The notes under the pieces were generated by a model that worked only from the letters and a program-made list of their open reading frames with translations, was not told where the DNA came from and did not search any database. Positions 1-9,216 of a stretch of DNA of 39,874 bases are shown here, in pieces. The position numbers were made by a program, and so were the translations under genes. This DNA comes from Acidobacteriota bacterium (GTDB lineage Bacteria > Acidobacteriota > Vicinamibacteria > Vicinamibacterales > CAVVIG01), in the NCBI GenBank assembly GCA_025463215.1, contig JAOBWF010000037.1:1-39874 (forward strand), read 5' to 3'. Position 1 is the first letter of the stretch; every line of letters starts with the position of its first letter.

Positions 1-2
1 AG

Positions 3-401
3 GATCTGATCATCGATCCGTTCCACCGCGGCGCGCTGCGCTCGCGCGAGACGCTGGCGCGCCAGTCAGGCGACGATCGGCTGCCGGTCGCCACCAAGCC
101 GCAGATCCTGACGCGGATGCTGACCAATCTGAAGCGCGTGTACGTCAAGATGCAGTCGTTTCCGCAGGCGCGGAGCGTCGCGGATCTGCTGATCGCCGTC
201 GACCCGTCCGCGATCAGCGAGCTGCGCGATCGCGGCCTGCTCGCGTATCACCTGAAAGACTTCTCGAGCGCGCTCCGCGATCTGCAGGCCTACCTGAAAC
301 TGATTCCGTCGGGCGAGCAGGACGAGGACGAACGGCACGACCGCGAGCGCATCTGGGAGCACGTCAAGACGCTCCGCAAGCGCGTCGCCTCGCTGAATTA
401 G
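3..401 (+). CDS. SirB1-like transglutaminase/TPR family protein, C-terminal part
   Basis: The window opens inside this gene, in a frame that stays open from base 3 to a TAG stop at 399-401. The visible ~132 residues begin with a segment reading IIDPFHRG, followed by ILTRMLTNLKRVYVK and a TPR-like stretch in which paired helices end near LIPSGEQDEDERHD. The IDPF..G box followed by RMLxNLKxxY is the arrangement I know from SirB1-family proteins, which carry an N-terminal transglutaminase-like domain (outside the window) and a C-terminal TPR-like domain. The function of the family is poorly defined. No catalytic residues are visible here, so the call rests on the C-terminal part only. It lies 128 bp upstream of bamA on the same strand. 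Confidence 0.65.
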   Translation, partial: DLIIDPFHRGALRSRETLARQSGDDRLPVATKPQILTRMLTNLKRVYVKMQSFPQARSVADLLIAVDPSAISELRDRGLLAYHLKDFSSALRDLQAYLKLIPSGEQDEDERHDRERIWEHVKTLRKRVASLN

Positions 402-529
402 CTCCCCTCCCTAGGGACCCTTAGGGGCTGGCCCGCGGCAGCCGCACGCCTGCCATTCTCGCGTCGCACTTTTCCCTTCGCGCCGCCGCATTCCCGTCAC
501 AACTGCGTCGTCCAAACCGTCAGACCCCG
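402..529 (+). other. Spacer between the SirB1-like gene and bamA
   Basis: This 128-bp spacer contains a GC-rich imperfect inverted repeat at about 403-427, made of runs of CCC and GGG around CCTAGGG. It could end the upstream transcript, although no T-run follows it. I see no convincing promoter or Shine-Dalgarno sequence in front of the bamA ATG at 530. Confidence 0.25.
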
Positions 530-3043
530 ATGATTGCCGCCGCGCTGCTTGCGCTGACCCTCGCCACGATCCAGGATCCGCCGCCGCCGAACCAGCCGCC
601 GCCCGGCTCGCCGCCGCTCGTGCGGACGATCGAGATTGCGTTCCCCACCCAGGGCAACCTGTCGGTCGTCGATCCGCAGACGTACCTGTACTACATCCAC
701 ACGCGTTCGAGCCGTCCGTCGGAGCAGGTGTGGACGCCGTACGACGTGCAGGCCGCGATCGACGATTTCCAGCGGCTATGGAACACCGGGTTCCTCGACA
801 ACCTGTGGATCGACGTCGCCGACGTCCCCTACGACAACGGTGTCGTCGGCAAGCACATCACGTTCAATCTCGAGGAGCGCCAGCGCGTCAAAATCGTCGA
901 CTACACCGGATCGAAGGCGATCGACACGGCGAAGATCGACGAGAAGCTCAAGGAGGCGAATGCCGACATTCGGCTGGACTCGTTCATCGACAGTCGCCTG
1001 ATCCGCAAGGTCGAGGGATTGATTCGGGACCTCCTCCTCGAAAAAGGATTTCAGTCCGCATCGGTCGGCCACTCGATCGCCGCGATGCCTGGCGGCCCGA
1101 AGCTCGTGCACCTGACGTTCACGATGGACGAGGGACCGCGTGTGAAGATTCGCGCGATTACATTCGCCGGCAACCAGACGGTCAGCGACCGCACCCTGCG
1201 GGCGCAACTGAAGATCAATCGCGCGCGTCCGTGGTGGCGCCCCTCGTTCGTCGGCGGCACCAGCACCTATCAGGAGACCGGGTTCGATCAGGACGCGGAT
1301 CAAATCCAGCAGTACTACCGCGATCACGGCTACGTCACCGCCTCGGTCGGGGTTCCGGAGCTGCGGCCCGTGGGCGACTCACCCGACGGCAAGACGCGCT
1401 GGGTCGATCTTCACGTGCCGGTCACGGAAGGCCACAAGTACCGCGTCGGCACGTTCACGCTCGCCGGCAACACGTCGGTGAAATCGGAGGCGCTGCGGCC
1501 GCTGTTCGTCATGCAGGAAGGCGAGTACTACAGCGAGAAGCGGATTCGGAAGGGGCTGGAGAAGGCACGCGAGATCTACGGCGCCGGCGGCTACTACGAG
1601 TTCACGGGATTTCCCGACGTCACGCCAAGGGATCAGCGCACTGCCGCGGTGCCGGATCCGCCGGACGCGCTCAAGGCGACCGAGACCGCGCCAGGCCCGG
1701 CCATCGTCGACGTCACGATGCGCCTGCAGGAGGGGCACCAGTACTTCGTCAACCGGCTCACCTTCACCGGCAACACGATGACGCACGACTCGGTCATCCG
1801 GCGGGCGGTGGCCCTGGTCGAGGGCGGCGTGTTCAATACCGAGGCGCTGAAGTACAGCGTCAGGCGGCTCAACCAGCTCGGCTACTTCAAGCCGATCGAG
1901 GACCAGAAAGGGATCAAGGTCGAGAAGACGCCCGGCGTCGAGGACCATGTCGACGTCACGCTGAAGGTCGAGGAGCAGAACCGCAACTCGGTGAACTTCG
2001 GCGCCGGCGTGTCCCAGTACGAAGGTCTCTTCGGCAATCTCTCGTACACGACCGCGAACCTGTTCGGCCGCGGCGAGAGTCTGTCGCTCTCGGTCCAGAA
2101 GGGATCGCGCTCGAACGTCTACCAGGTCGGCCTCACCGAACCGTACCTGTTCAATCGTCCGATCAGCGCATCGGCCGAGGTCTACTCGCGCAAGATCGAC
2201 TACTTCTCGGCCAACACGTCGACGTTCTCCACCCAGGCGGCTGTCGCCTACAGCGAGGTGCGGCAGGGATCCACCTGGTCGCTCGGCCGCCAGCTGGCCC
2301 GCTTCATGCGCGGCGACCTCAACTACACCTATGAAGTCATCGACGTGGCGATCAGCAACGATCTGCTGGCGACGAACGCGGCCACGGTCACGGCCGGGAC
2401 GCCGCTGTTCAACCCTTATCTCGACAGCGGCCGTCACATCGACAGCCGCATCGCGCCGAGCTTCTCCTACAACACGGTCGACAACCCGATCATGTCGCAC
2501 TCGGGCATGCGGATTAATGCGAACGTTCAGCTCGCCAGCGTCAAGCTGGGCGGGAGCTACGACTATGTCAAGCCCGAGCTCGAGGCGGTGTTCTTCATCC
2601 CGACCAGCAAGCGAACCGGATTCGGACTGCGGGGCAACGCCGGGATGCTCCACACCTTCGGCAGCACGACGGCGCTGCCCTACTATCTCCGCTACTTTCT
2701 CGGCGGCGAGACCCAGATTCGCGGCGTCGACATCAGGACGGTCGGCCCGCTCGACGATGCCAACCGCGCGCTCGGCGGCAACAAGTTCCTGCTGTTCAAC
2801 GCCGAGTACTACGTCGATCTGTTTCCCTCTGTGCGGCTGCTCGCGTTCCACGACGCCGGCCAGGCGTTCGACGAGTCGCATCCCTTCAACCTCCGCGACC
2901 TGCGCACCTCGAGCGGCGGCGAGCTGCGTGTCTTCATCCCGATGCTGAACATCCCGTTCCGCCTGATCTATTTCGTCAACATCTATCGCGACACTTTTCA
3001 GCCGTACCGCGGCTTCAAGTTCGCGGTGGGCACCACGTTCTGA
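530..3043 (+). CDS. bamA: Outer-membrane protein assembly factor BamA (Omp85)
   Basis: This 837-residue protein is the central subunit that inserts beta-barrel proteins into the outer membrane. A short hydrophobic N-terminus (MIAAALLALTLATIQD) serves as a signal peptide and is followed by a proline-rich linker. Successive POTRA-like units occupy roughly residues 35-470; several show the typical G-N-x(3-5)-S start (AGNQTVSD, AGNTSVKS, TGNTMTHD). The barrel begins near residue 480, contains the segment ETQIRGVD that corresponds to the family VRGF/Y motif, and ends in a C-terminal phenylalanine, as expected for an outer-membrane barrel. The usual neighbours (skp/ompH, lpxD) are absent, so it may instead be a second Omp85 paralogue. 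ATG 530 was chosen because it directly precedes the signal peptide. Confidence 0.9.
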   Translation: MIAAALLALTLATIQDPPPPNQPPPGSPPLVRTIEIAFPTQGNLSVVDPQTYLYYIHTRSSRPSEQVWTPYDVQAAIDDFQRLWNTGFLDNLWIDVADVPYDNGVVGKHITFNLEERQRVKIVDYTGSKAIDTAKIDEKLKEANADIRLDSFIDSRLIRKVEGLIRDLLLEKGFQSASVGHSIAAMPGGPKLVHLTFTMDEGPRVKIRAITFAGNQTVSDRTLRAQLKINRARPWWRPSFVGGTSTYQETGFDQDADQIQQYYRDHGYVTASVGVPELRPVGDSPDGKTRWVDLHVPVTEGHKYRVGTFTLAGNTSVKSEALRPLFVMQEGEYYSEKRIRKGLEKAREIYGAGGYYEFTGFPDVTPRDQRTAAVPDPPDALKATETAPGPAIVDVTMRLQEGHQYFVNRLTFTGNTMTHDSVIRRAVALVEGGVFNTEALKYSVRRLNQLGYFKPIEDQKGIKVEKTPGVEDHVDVTLKVEEQNRNSVNFGAGVSQYEGLFGNLSYTTANLFGRGESLSLSVQKGSRSNVYQVGLTEPYLFNRPISASAEVYSRKIDYFSANTSTFSTQAAVAYSEVRQGSTWSLGRQLARFMRGDLNYTYEVIDVAISNDLLATNAATVTAGTPLFNPYLDSGRHIDSRIAPSFSYNTVDNPIMSHSGMRINANVQLASVKLGGSYDYVKPELEAVFFIPTSKRTGFGLRGNAGMLHTFGSTTALPYYLRYFLGGETQIRGVDIRTVGPLDDANRALGGNKFLLFNAEYYVDLFPSVRLLAFHDAGQAFDESHPFNLRDLRTSSGGELRVFIPMLNIPFRLIYFVNIYRDTFQPYRGFKFAVGTTF

Positions 3044-3062
3044 TTTCCCAGAGGAGCCTTTC

Positions 3063-3632
3063 ATGATGCGTTTCGTGCGTGCGATCGCGGTTTCGGCGGT
3101 AGTCCTGACGGCAACGGCGTGCCAGAGTCCCACGAGTGCGAGCAGCACGCTGAATGTCGACGACTTCGTCGACGCCTCGGTTCCGGCGCAGGCGATCGCC
3201 ACACCTTCGACCGGGCGCACCTACCGCGTCGTGCGCGGCAACAACCAGCCGGACGACGTCATTCCGTTTCAGTACACGTCGACGTTTTCGATCACGGTGA
3301 GCATCAACGGCAACGCGACCGCCGACACCGTCGCACTGGCGTTTCCGGCGACGATCACCTCGATCGCCGGCAAGGTCGAGCAGGCCTCCGGCGGCATCGT
3401 GACCCCGCCGACCAACGGCGAGGTCGAGCACTATGAATCGGTGCTGCTGTCGTCGAGCGGCACCACCGTTGCCGGCGTCGGCGGTGGCGTCACGATGGTG
3501 TTTCAGATCTGGTACTCACTGCCGAACGGCAACAAGGAGGCGCGCGTCACCGAGACGATCTCGATGAAGGACAGTACCGCCACCACGCCGAAGACGTGGG
3601 CCAAGGACGCCCACATCAACATCGCGCCGTGA
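3063..3632 (+). CDS. Putative lipoprotein of unknown function
   Basis: This 189-residue protein has a signal peptide ending in a lipobox-like LTATAC with cysteine 20, so it is probably lipid-anchored. The mature part is rich in Thr, Ser and Val and alternates hydrophobic and polar residues (for example FSITVSINGNATADTVALAF), suggesting a beta-sandwich. I recognise no family. A good Shine-Dalgarno sequence (AGAGGAG, around 3050) precedes the ATG. A second in-frame ATG follows immediately and could also be the start. The gene lies only 19 bp after bamA, so the two are probably co-transcribed. It ends 18 bp from the convergent HhH gene. Confidence 0.75.
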   Translation: MMRFVRAIAVSAVVLTATACQSPTSASSTLNVDDFVDASVPAQAIATPSTGRTYRVVRGNNQPDDVIPFQYTSTFSITVSINGNATADTVALAFPATITSIAGKVEQASGGIVTPPTNGEVEHYESVLLSSSGTTVAGVGGGVTMVFQIWYSLPNGNKEARVTETISMKDSTATTPKTWAKDAHINIAP

Positions 3633-3650
3633 GGCGGATGGCGTCGGCGG

Positions 3651-4469
3651 TCAGGAGGTGCGCGTCTGCCCCTCTGGGCAATCGTTCAACAGCGGGCACA
3701 CCGGACAGTGCGGGTCCCGCTCGGTGCAGGTGGCGCCGCCGTGGTGGGAGAGGTAGAGAAAAGCATGGCGATAGGCATCCGCGGACGCCGTCAGCTCGCC
3801 GACCATCGCATCCTGGACGCTGCGCGATTGCCGCCTGAAATCTGGCGCCGCCTTGCCGTACCCCAGCCGGCGGCCGACGCGGCTGACGCGGGCGTCGACC
3901 GGCAGAATCACCTGGCCGGCGGCGAACAGCAGCATGCGATGCGCGCCGGTGTCGCCAAGCTGCGGAAACGGCTTCAGCGCGCGGCGCGCCGCCGGCAGCG
4001 GACCGCGGATCGTCTTCGGCAAATCGGGCGACCGCCGGAACAGCTCCGAACCGCCGCGCAGCGCCGTCAGCCGGGTCTCCAGATACGGGCCTGCGAGGCG
4101 CACGCTTTCCTCGAGCTTCTTCTGGGGCGCGCGCCACATCGAATCGGGCGTCATCGCCGGAATGCGCTTGAGCGCCGCCAGCGCCGCGTCGCGCTTGCGC
4201 GGTGTCGAATGGACCGAGAGCACTTCCCACACGAACAGCGTGAACGGATCGCGCGGCGGCGGCGGCAACACGCCGTAGAATTTCTGCAGCGCGTTCAGGA
4301 GCGTCTCGAGCCTCGACACGGCGAACCACTCTACCTCAGGTGCGCGGGGCGCCGGTTCGGCAGGCGCCGTCCGCCGCGCCGATCGCGCGCGACGAGGCCG
4401 GTCGTGTCGCTCTTTTCTGACGCGCGTCGACGAGCGCCGGTGGTGATCCGGCCAGCCGGTCATCGACAT
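3651..4469 (-). CDS. Endonuclease III-like HhH-GPD protein with [4Fe-4S] motif
   Basis: The protein belongs to the DNA glycosylase superfamily of endonuclease III. The C-terminus has the iron-sulfur ligand pattern C-x6-C-x2-C-x5-C (C248, C255, C258, C264 counted from the ATG at 4469). A helix-hairpin-helix-like segment (FPQLGDTGA, 168-176) precedes the conserved catalytic Asp (VDARVSRV, D192). At the position of the endonuclease III catalytic lysine this protein has T174, so it may be a monofunctional glycosylase or have a different role. The first ~50 residues are Arg-rich and low in complexity. The real start is plausibly GTG 4319 (222 aa), which has a GAGG sequence about 13 nt upstream. 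The gene lies downstream of the TonB receptor gene on the same strand. Confidence 0.75.
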   Translation of the reverse strand: MSMTGWPDHHRRSSTRVRKERHDRPRRARSARRTAPAEPAPRAPEVEWFAVSRLETLLNALQKFYGVLPPPPRDPFTLFVWEVLSVHSTPRKRDAALAALKRIPAMTPDSMWRAPQKKLEESVRLAGPYLETRLTALRGGSELFRRSPDLPKTIRGPLPAARRALKPFPQLGDTGAHRMLLFAAGQVILPVDARVSRVGRRLGYGKAAPDFRRQSRSVQDAMVGELTASADAYRHAFLYLSHHGGATCTERDPHCPVCPLLNDCPEGQTRTS

Positions 4470-4562
4470 GGAGACGAGCGCGGTGGACGTGACGCGGCGG
4501 GACGATGAGCCGGGGGCGTGACCCGCTCTCTCGATGAGCGGGCCACGACCGGCTCCCGGCGG

Positions 4563-7500
4563 TTAGAACCGAACGCCGAACGAGACGCGCAGCGCTCGAG
4601 GCGTGGTATAGGCGAACCGGTTCAGCGCTTTGCCGAAATTCGGGCCCAGCGCGTAATTGGTGCCCGCAACCGGCGTCGTCGCGAACGGATTGAACGCCGT
4701 AAACTGCGACGCGTTGGTCGACGCCGTCAGGACGCTTTGATCGATTCGCGTCTGCGTCACCGCGCCGCCGTTCTGGAACACCGTGCCGCCGCAGCCACAG
4801 AGCTGGAACTGGTTGAACACGTTGATCACCTGGACCTGGCCGAACAACTGGGTGTTGTGCGCATTCTTCACGTGATAGACGTAATTGGCGGCGACGTCCG
4901 TGCGGCGCTCGCCGTCGGTGTGGAATGCATCCCGGGGCGTGAAGAAGTAGCTGACCGCGCTGGAGCCGGTATTGGCCGGCGGCGTCAGGTACCCGGGATT
5001 CGTGACGTAGGCCTGCGTCGCGATCGGACCGACCGCGCCGTAGGGGACGCCGCTGGTCACGCTCTGCAGCGCACTGAGCGACAGGCCGTGAACCCACGGC
5101 ACGCCGTAGTCGATCCACAACCGGCCACGATGACGCTGGTCGATCGACAGGTCGCCGTCGGGATAGTTCCAGGACGCCTGTCTGTACTCCGGATAGGCAA
5201 AGGCGGAACTGGTCACCGGGCCACTGTTGACGTTTTCCCCCTCGTTGTTGCCCCATGCGCGCGACAGCGTGTAGGTCGCGCCAATGTCGATCGTCGAGGA
5301 GAACCGGTAGGTGCCTTGTGTCGTGACCCCCTGGTAGCGTCGCTCGAGGTCATTGGAATTCTGGATCAGCGCGAGGTCGTACGACTTGCCGAACTGATCC
5401 TGCACGCGTCCCGTGCTGCCGTTCACCACCGTGACGTAGAAGTCACGGAAGTTGCGGAACACATAGTCCGCGCGGATGGCGGCCTTGGACCCGAATTGGC
5501 GATTGACGCCGACGGCGTACTCCAGGTTGTTGGGCGAATTCAGCGAACCCTGAATCTGCGGTGTCAACCCGGGAATCGTCGGGGCACCCGCCAGCGGCAG
5601 GTTGGCGCCGCCGTTCGCGTTGTACCACGCAAACACCTGGCGAATGGCGTCCGGGGTCGATGTCAGCGGGCCGCTCGCATTCGCATTGATGTCGGGGCCG
5701 CGGTAGACGAACTGAAAGGTCTGTGGGTTGCCGGCCGGAGACGACGAGTCCGCAACACTGTTCGAGATCCCCGACACATACTTGGCAAAGCTGGCGGTCA
5801 CCGACCATTTCTGATCGCCGGTCGGGTCGAATACCAGTCCGACGCGCGGGCTGAACGCACCGTCTTTCGCCACCACGCGGCCAAAGCTGTCGGCGCCGCG
5901 GTTGCGATCGTAGCGAATGCCGAGGTTGGCGGTCAGGCGGTTGTTCACTCGCCAGTTGTCGTTGTAGAACAACGAGTGCGTCTTGAAGTTGGTGCCTTCG
6001 CTGCCGACCGGGATCGGATTCGCCTGAATCACCGTCGTGCCGTCGGCCAGGAAGACGGGCACGATGCTGTTGTCGGCGCCGATGATCGACGTCGTGCCGA
6101 TGATCCGGAAGTCGCTGCCGGACTGATGATTGTTCGCGAAACGCTTGTCGTTGAACAGGTCGTAGCCGACCACCATGTTGTGTGTCCCGGCATGCTTGGT
6201 CGAGAGGAAGTATGTGCCCTTGGCGAAGACGTCGGTGTTATCGCGCTTCTCAGGGTCGCACACGCCGCAGAACGTCGGTGACCAGTACCGGGTACTACCG
6301 CGCTGACGGTCCAGCAGCAGCGTGCCGTTGACGATGTCGGTCGATGGAGCACCTTCGCCGACGAAGCTGAACTGACGCGACGAGAACCTCGCCTCGACGA
6401 ACAACGTCGACGAGAGCACGCCGGTATAGCTGCCGCTGGTGAGCTTCTGCGGCTCGCTGCCGTTGTACAGACTGTTGAGATCCATCGACGCGCTGGTATT
6501 GAACGTCGCGTTCAGGAAATCCTCGGTGATCTTGCTGTACGCCCCCTGGAACGTGTGATTGGAGGTCGCCGAGTAGGTGCCCTTGACCTCGTAGCGGCGG
6601 CTCTTGTCGGTGAACGCGTACGGAATGTTGGTGATCACCAACTGGCGTCCCTGTTCCTGCGTCTGCAGGCGGCCGGCGGTAAAAAACCACAGGTGATCCT
6701 TCAGGATCGGTCCGCCGAACGTGTACTCGTACGCGGGCACCGTCGTCGCGACCCGCGTTTCTTTGTGTGCCGGATCGTTGCCGATACTGGTCTGCTCGAA
6801 CGGCGTCAGCGTTCGCCATTTGTCGTTGTTCATCGTGTCGCGGAACGAACCCCCGAACAGGTTGCCACCGGACTTCGTAATCACGTTGACGACGCCGCCG
6901 CCGAATCGGCCGTACTCGGCGGAAATACCCGAGGTCGCGATGTTCGTTTCCTGCACGGCGTCTTCGATGTAGAGGTTGTACGGCTGCCCGCGCAGGTTCT
7001 CGGTGACGCTGACGCCGTTGACCATGTAGAGCGTCTCGAAGGACATCGCGCCGGCGATGGAGTAGGCGCCACCGGGGCCGGTCGGATGAACGGCCGGCGC
7101 CAGCAGCAGCGCCGCGTTGATGTCGCGATTGGTCGGCAGGTTCGCGATGAAGTCCTGCTTGAAGTTGGTCGCGACCTGCGCGGTGCGGGTGGAGACGTCC
7201 GCCGACTGCGCGGTGACGTTGACGGTTTCACTCAGCGACGCGACGCCCATCGCGACGTCGAGCGGCGCGACCTGCGTCGGTGCGAGCGACAACGTCTTCT
7301 CGACGCGCTGGAACCCGCTCAACTCGAACGCAATGGTGTAGGGCCCGGACGGCAGTCCGGTGAAAATGTAGTCGCCGTTCGTGGATGTCACGGCGGTGCG
7401 GACGCCCTGGAGATTCGGCGAGGAGGCGGTGATCGTGACTCCTGGAAGCGCCAGTCCCTGGCTGTCGCCGACGTGGCCGGAGATCGTCCCGCTCGTCGTT

Positions 7501-7568
7501 TGCGCCGACGCCGCGATTGAAAAGATGAACAGCGCGGCGATGCTCAGCCACGTTTTGGTCGCGCTCAT
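4563..7568 (-). CDS. TonB-dependent receptor, Oar-like, with carboxypeptidase-like regulatory domain
   Basis: This 1001-residue outer-membrane receptor should import a ligand using TonB energy. The start is ATG 7568, not an upstream in-frame codon, because a strong Shine-Dalgarno sequence (GAGGAGGA, 7575-7582) sits 6 nt before it and a clear signal peptide follows (MSATKTWLSIAALFIFSIAASAQ). Residues ~27-110 form a carboxypeptidase-D regulatory-like (CarboxypepD_reg) fold with GVTITASSPNLQG and GDYIFTGLPSGPY. The plug follows (about 115-240; TLYMVNGVSV, AEYGRFGGGVVNVITKSG), and then the large barrel ending in SFGVRF with a terminal Phe. Such Oar-like receptors are abundant in Acidobacteriota. 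The substrate cannot be read from the sequence. Confidence 0.9.
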   Translation of the reverse strand: MSATKTWLSIAALFIFSIAASAQTTSGTISGHVGDSQGLALPGVTITASSPNLQGVRTAVTSTNGDYIFTGLPSGPYTIAFELSGFQRVEKTLSLAPTQVAPLDVAMGVASLSETVNVTAQSADVSTRTAQVATNFKQDFIANLPTNRDINAALLLAPAVHPTGPGGAYSIAGAMSFETLYMVNGVSVTENLRGQPYNLYIEDAVQETNIATSGISAEYGRFGGGVVNVITKSGGNLFGGSFRDTMNNDKWRTLTPFEQTSIGNDPAHKETRVATTVPAYEYTFGGPILKDHLWFFTAGRLQTQEQGRQLVITNIPYAFTDKSRRYEVKGTYSATSNHTFQGAYSKITEDFLNATFNTSASMDLNSLYNGSEPQKLTSGSYTGVLSSTLFVEARFSSRQFSFVGEGAPSTDIVNGTLLLDRQRGSTRYWSPTFCGVCDPEKRDNTDVFAKGTYFLSTKHAGTHNMVVGYDLFNDKRFANNHQSGSDFRIIGTTSIIGADNSIVPVFLADGTTVIQANPIPVGSEGTNFKTHSLFYNDNWRVNNRLTANLGIRYDRNRGADSFGRVVAKDGAFSPRVGLVFDPTGDQKWSVTASFAKYVSGISNSVADSSSPAGNPQTFQFVYRGPDINANASGPLTSTPDAIRQVFAWYNANGGANLPLAGAPTIPGLTPQIQGSLNSPNNLEYAVGVNRQFGSKAAIRADYVFRNFRDFYVTVVNGSTGRVQDQFGKSYDLALIQNSNDLERRYQGVTTQGTYRFSSTIDIGATYTLSRAWGNNEGENVNSGPVTSSAFAYPEYRQASWNYPDGDLSIDQRHRGRLWIDYGVPWVHGLSLSALQSVTSGVPYGAVGPIATQAYVTNPGYLTPPANTGSSAVSYFFTPRDAFHTDGERRTDVAANYVYHVKNAHNTQLFGQVQVINVFNQFQLCGCGGTVFQNGGAVTQTRIDQSVLTASTNASQFTAFNPFATTPVAGTNYALGPNFGKALNRFAYTTPRALRVSFGVRF

Positions 7569-7574
7569 ACGCAG

Positions 7575-7582
7575 TCCTCCTC
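7575..7582 (-). promoter_or_regulatory. Shine-Dalgarno that fixes the TonB receptor start
   Basis: On the minus strand GAGGAGGA lies 6 nt before ATG 7568. It supports this start over the longer in-frame ORF that begins at 7745, which would put about 59 extra residues before the signal peptide. Confidence 0.8.
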
Positions 7583-7705
7583 GGATCCGTGTGATCGGTA
7601 CAGCTGTTGTCGAGCTGCACAGAGCAGACGCTATGCCAGTACGAGGCCCACAAATGACAACGGCGACGCTTGGTAAGAGACTGGTTTTAAAGATGTTGCA
7701 GTTTC

Positions 7706-7737
7706 GTTCGGATTCGAACACCGGTTCAAATCCGAAC
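7706..7737. repeat. Inverted repeat (14-bp arms) upstream of the TonB receptor gene
   Basis: Arms GTTCGGATTCGAAC (7706-7719) and GTTCAAATCCGAAC (7724-7737) are complementary except for one mismatch, around a 4-base centre. The site lies in the 234-bp gap between the M20 peptidase stop and the receptor start, about 138 bp upstream of the receptor ATG. It could be an operator for the receptor or a terminator of the peptidase operon. No T-run follows on the minus strand, which favours an operator or an RNA structure. Confidence 0.5.
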
Positions 7738-7802
7738 AAATCCAAGTGGACGGAACGCCGAATCCAATAATCAGAATCGTGCGCTTGGTGTCGACCTGCG
7801 CG

Positions 7803-9170
7803 TCAGCGCTTGGCAATCTCTTCGTACAGGAACGCCGACGAGATAATGCCGCCGTGGAAGTTGGCGACATCGAGCTTTTCGTTCGGCGCGTGCGCGTTCT
7901 CGTCCGGCAGTCCGACGCCGAACAGCACCGACGGCACCCCCAGTTCTTCCTGGAAGGTCGACACCACGGGAATCGACCCGCCTTCGCGCGTGAACACCGG
8001 TGCGCGGCCGAAGCCGCGCTCGATCGCGCGCCCCGCCGCCTGCACGAACGGGTTGTCGTACGACGTCATCCACGGCTTGCCGCCGTGCATGCGCGTCACC
8101 TTGAGCTCGACCGTCTTCGGCGCGATATCACGAAGGTGCGCTTCGAACCGCTCGGCGATCGTGTCCGGCGTCTGATTCGGCACGAGCCGCATGCTGACCT
8201 TCGCCATCGCGACCGCCGGCAGCACCGTTTTGGCCCCCTCGCCGGTGAATCCTGACAACAGTCCGTTGACTTCGAACGTCGGCCGCGCCCATGTCCGCTC
8301 GAGCGTGGTGAAGCCGCTCTCGCCGAAGACCTTCGGGATGCCGAAGTCCTTCTTGTAGGCCTTTTCGTTGTACGGCAGCGTCGCCCACGCCTTCCGCTCC
8401 TCTTCCTGCAGCTCCACCACTTCGTCGTAGAAGCCAGGGATCCGGATGCGGCCGCCGCGGTCCTTCATCTGCGCCAGGATCTGCGCGAGCACGAACGCCG
8501 GATTCGCAACCGCGCCGCCGAACGAGCCCGAGTGCAGGTCGGTGTTGCTGCCGCGGAGATCGATCTGGAAGTAGACCAGGCCGCGCAGGCCGTAGCAGAT
8601 CGACGGCACGCCACGCGCGAACATCGGCGAGTCGGAGATCACGACGACGTCGGCGCCGAGCTCGCCTTTGTGTTCGCGGATGAAGTTGTCGAGATTGACG
8701 CTGCCGACTTCCTCTTCGCCTTCGAGGATGATCTTCATGTTCACCGGCAGCTTGCCGTTCTGCGTCAGGTGCGCTTCGATGGCCTTGAAGTGCATGAAGA
8801 CCTGCCCCTTGTCGTCCGCCGATCCGCGCGCGTAAATCTCGCCGTCGCGGATCGTCGCCTCGAACGGCGGGGACTGCCACAGCTCCAGCGGATCGACCGG
8901 CTGGACGTCATAGTGGCCGTAGAACAGGATGGTCGGCGCACCAGGGGCGCCGAGCCAGTCGCCGTAGACCACCGGGTTGCCGGGCGTGTCCACGAGCTTG
9001 ACGTTCTGCATGCCGATGCGCCGCATCTCGTCGGCGCACCAGTCGGCGCAGCGGCGGACGTCGCCGGCGTGCTGCGGCAGCGCGCTGATGCTCGGGATCG
9101 CGAGGAACGCTTTCAGCTCGGCGAGATAGCGTTCCCGGTTGACGTTGATGAAATCGATGACGTTGTCCAC
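7803..9170 (-). CDS. M20-family dipeptidase (zinc metallopeptidase)
   Basis: This 455-residue enzyme belongs to the M20 family (CNDP/PepV-like dipeptidases) and should cleave dipeptides or short peptides with two metal ions. The metal-site motifs are in order: ILFYGHYDVQP (H86, D88), RGSADDKG (D119), the catalytic and ligand pair in EGEEEVGS (E152/E153), SDS (D180), and a C-terminal His in the NFHGG region. The segment between ~200 and ~320 is the dimerisation lid. It starts at GTG 9170 with GGAG about 6 nt upstream. It has no signal peptide and is probably cytoplasmic. It is the last gene of the minus-strand cluster, 46 bp after the LACTB2-like gene. Confidence 0.88.
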   Translation of the reverse strand: MDNVIDFINVNRERYLAELKAFLAIPSISALPQHAGDVRRCADWCADEMRRIGMQNVKLVDTPGNPVVYGDWLGAPGAPTILFYGHYDVQPVDPLELWQSPPFEATIRDGEIYARGSADDKGQVFMHFKAIEAHLTQNGKLPVNMKIILEGEEEVGSVNLDNFIREHKGELGADVVVISDSPMFARGVPSICYGLRGLVYFQIDLRGSNTDLHSGSFGGAVANPAFVLAQILAQMKDRGGRIRIPGFYDEVVELQEEERKAWATLPYNEKAYKKDFGIPKVFGESGFTTLERTWARPTFEVNGLLSGFTGEGAKTVLPAVAMAKVSMRLVPNQTPDTIAERFEAHLRDIAPKTVELKVTRMHGGKPWMTSYDNPFVQAAGRAIERGFGRAPVFTREGGSIPVVSTFQEELGVPSVLFGVGLPDENAHAPNEKLDVANFHGGIISSAFLYEEIAKR

Positions 9171-9216
9171 GAGTCACTCCGTTATGCGGTGGCGCGCGGC
9201 GCCGCCACGCTGATCG

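Noticed and set aside
1379-3220. Minus-strand ORF of 613 aa opposite bamA
   Set aside because: High GC gives long antisense frames. The translation is Arg/Asp/Val-rich without motifs, and bamA is certain.
7711-7736. T-arm-like GGTTCAAATCC, suggesting a tRNA gene
   Set aside because: The flanking bases belong to a simple palindrome. No acceptor stem, D-arm or anticodon arm can be built on either strand.
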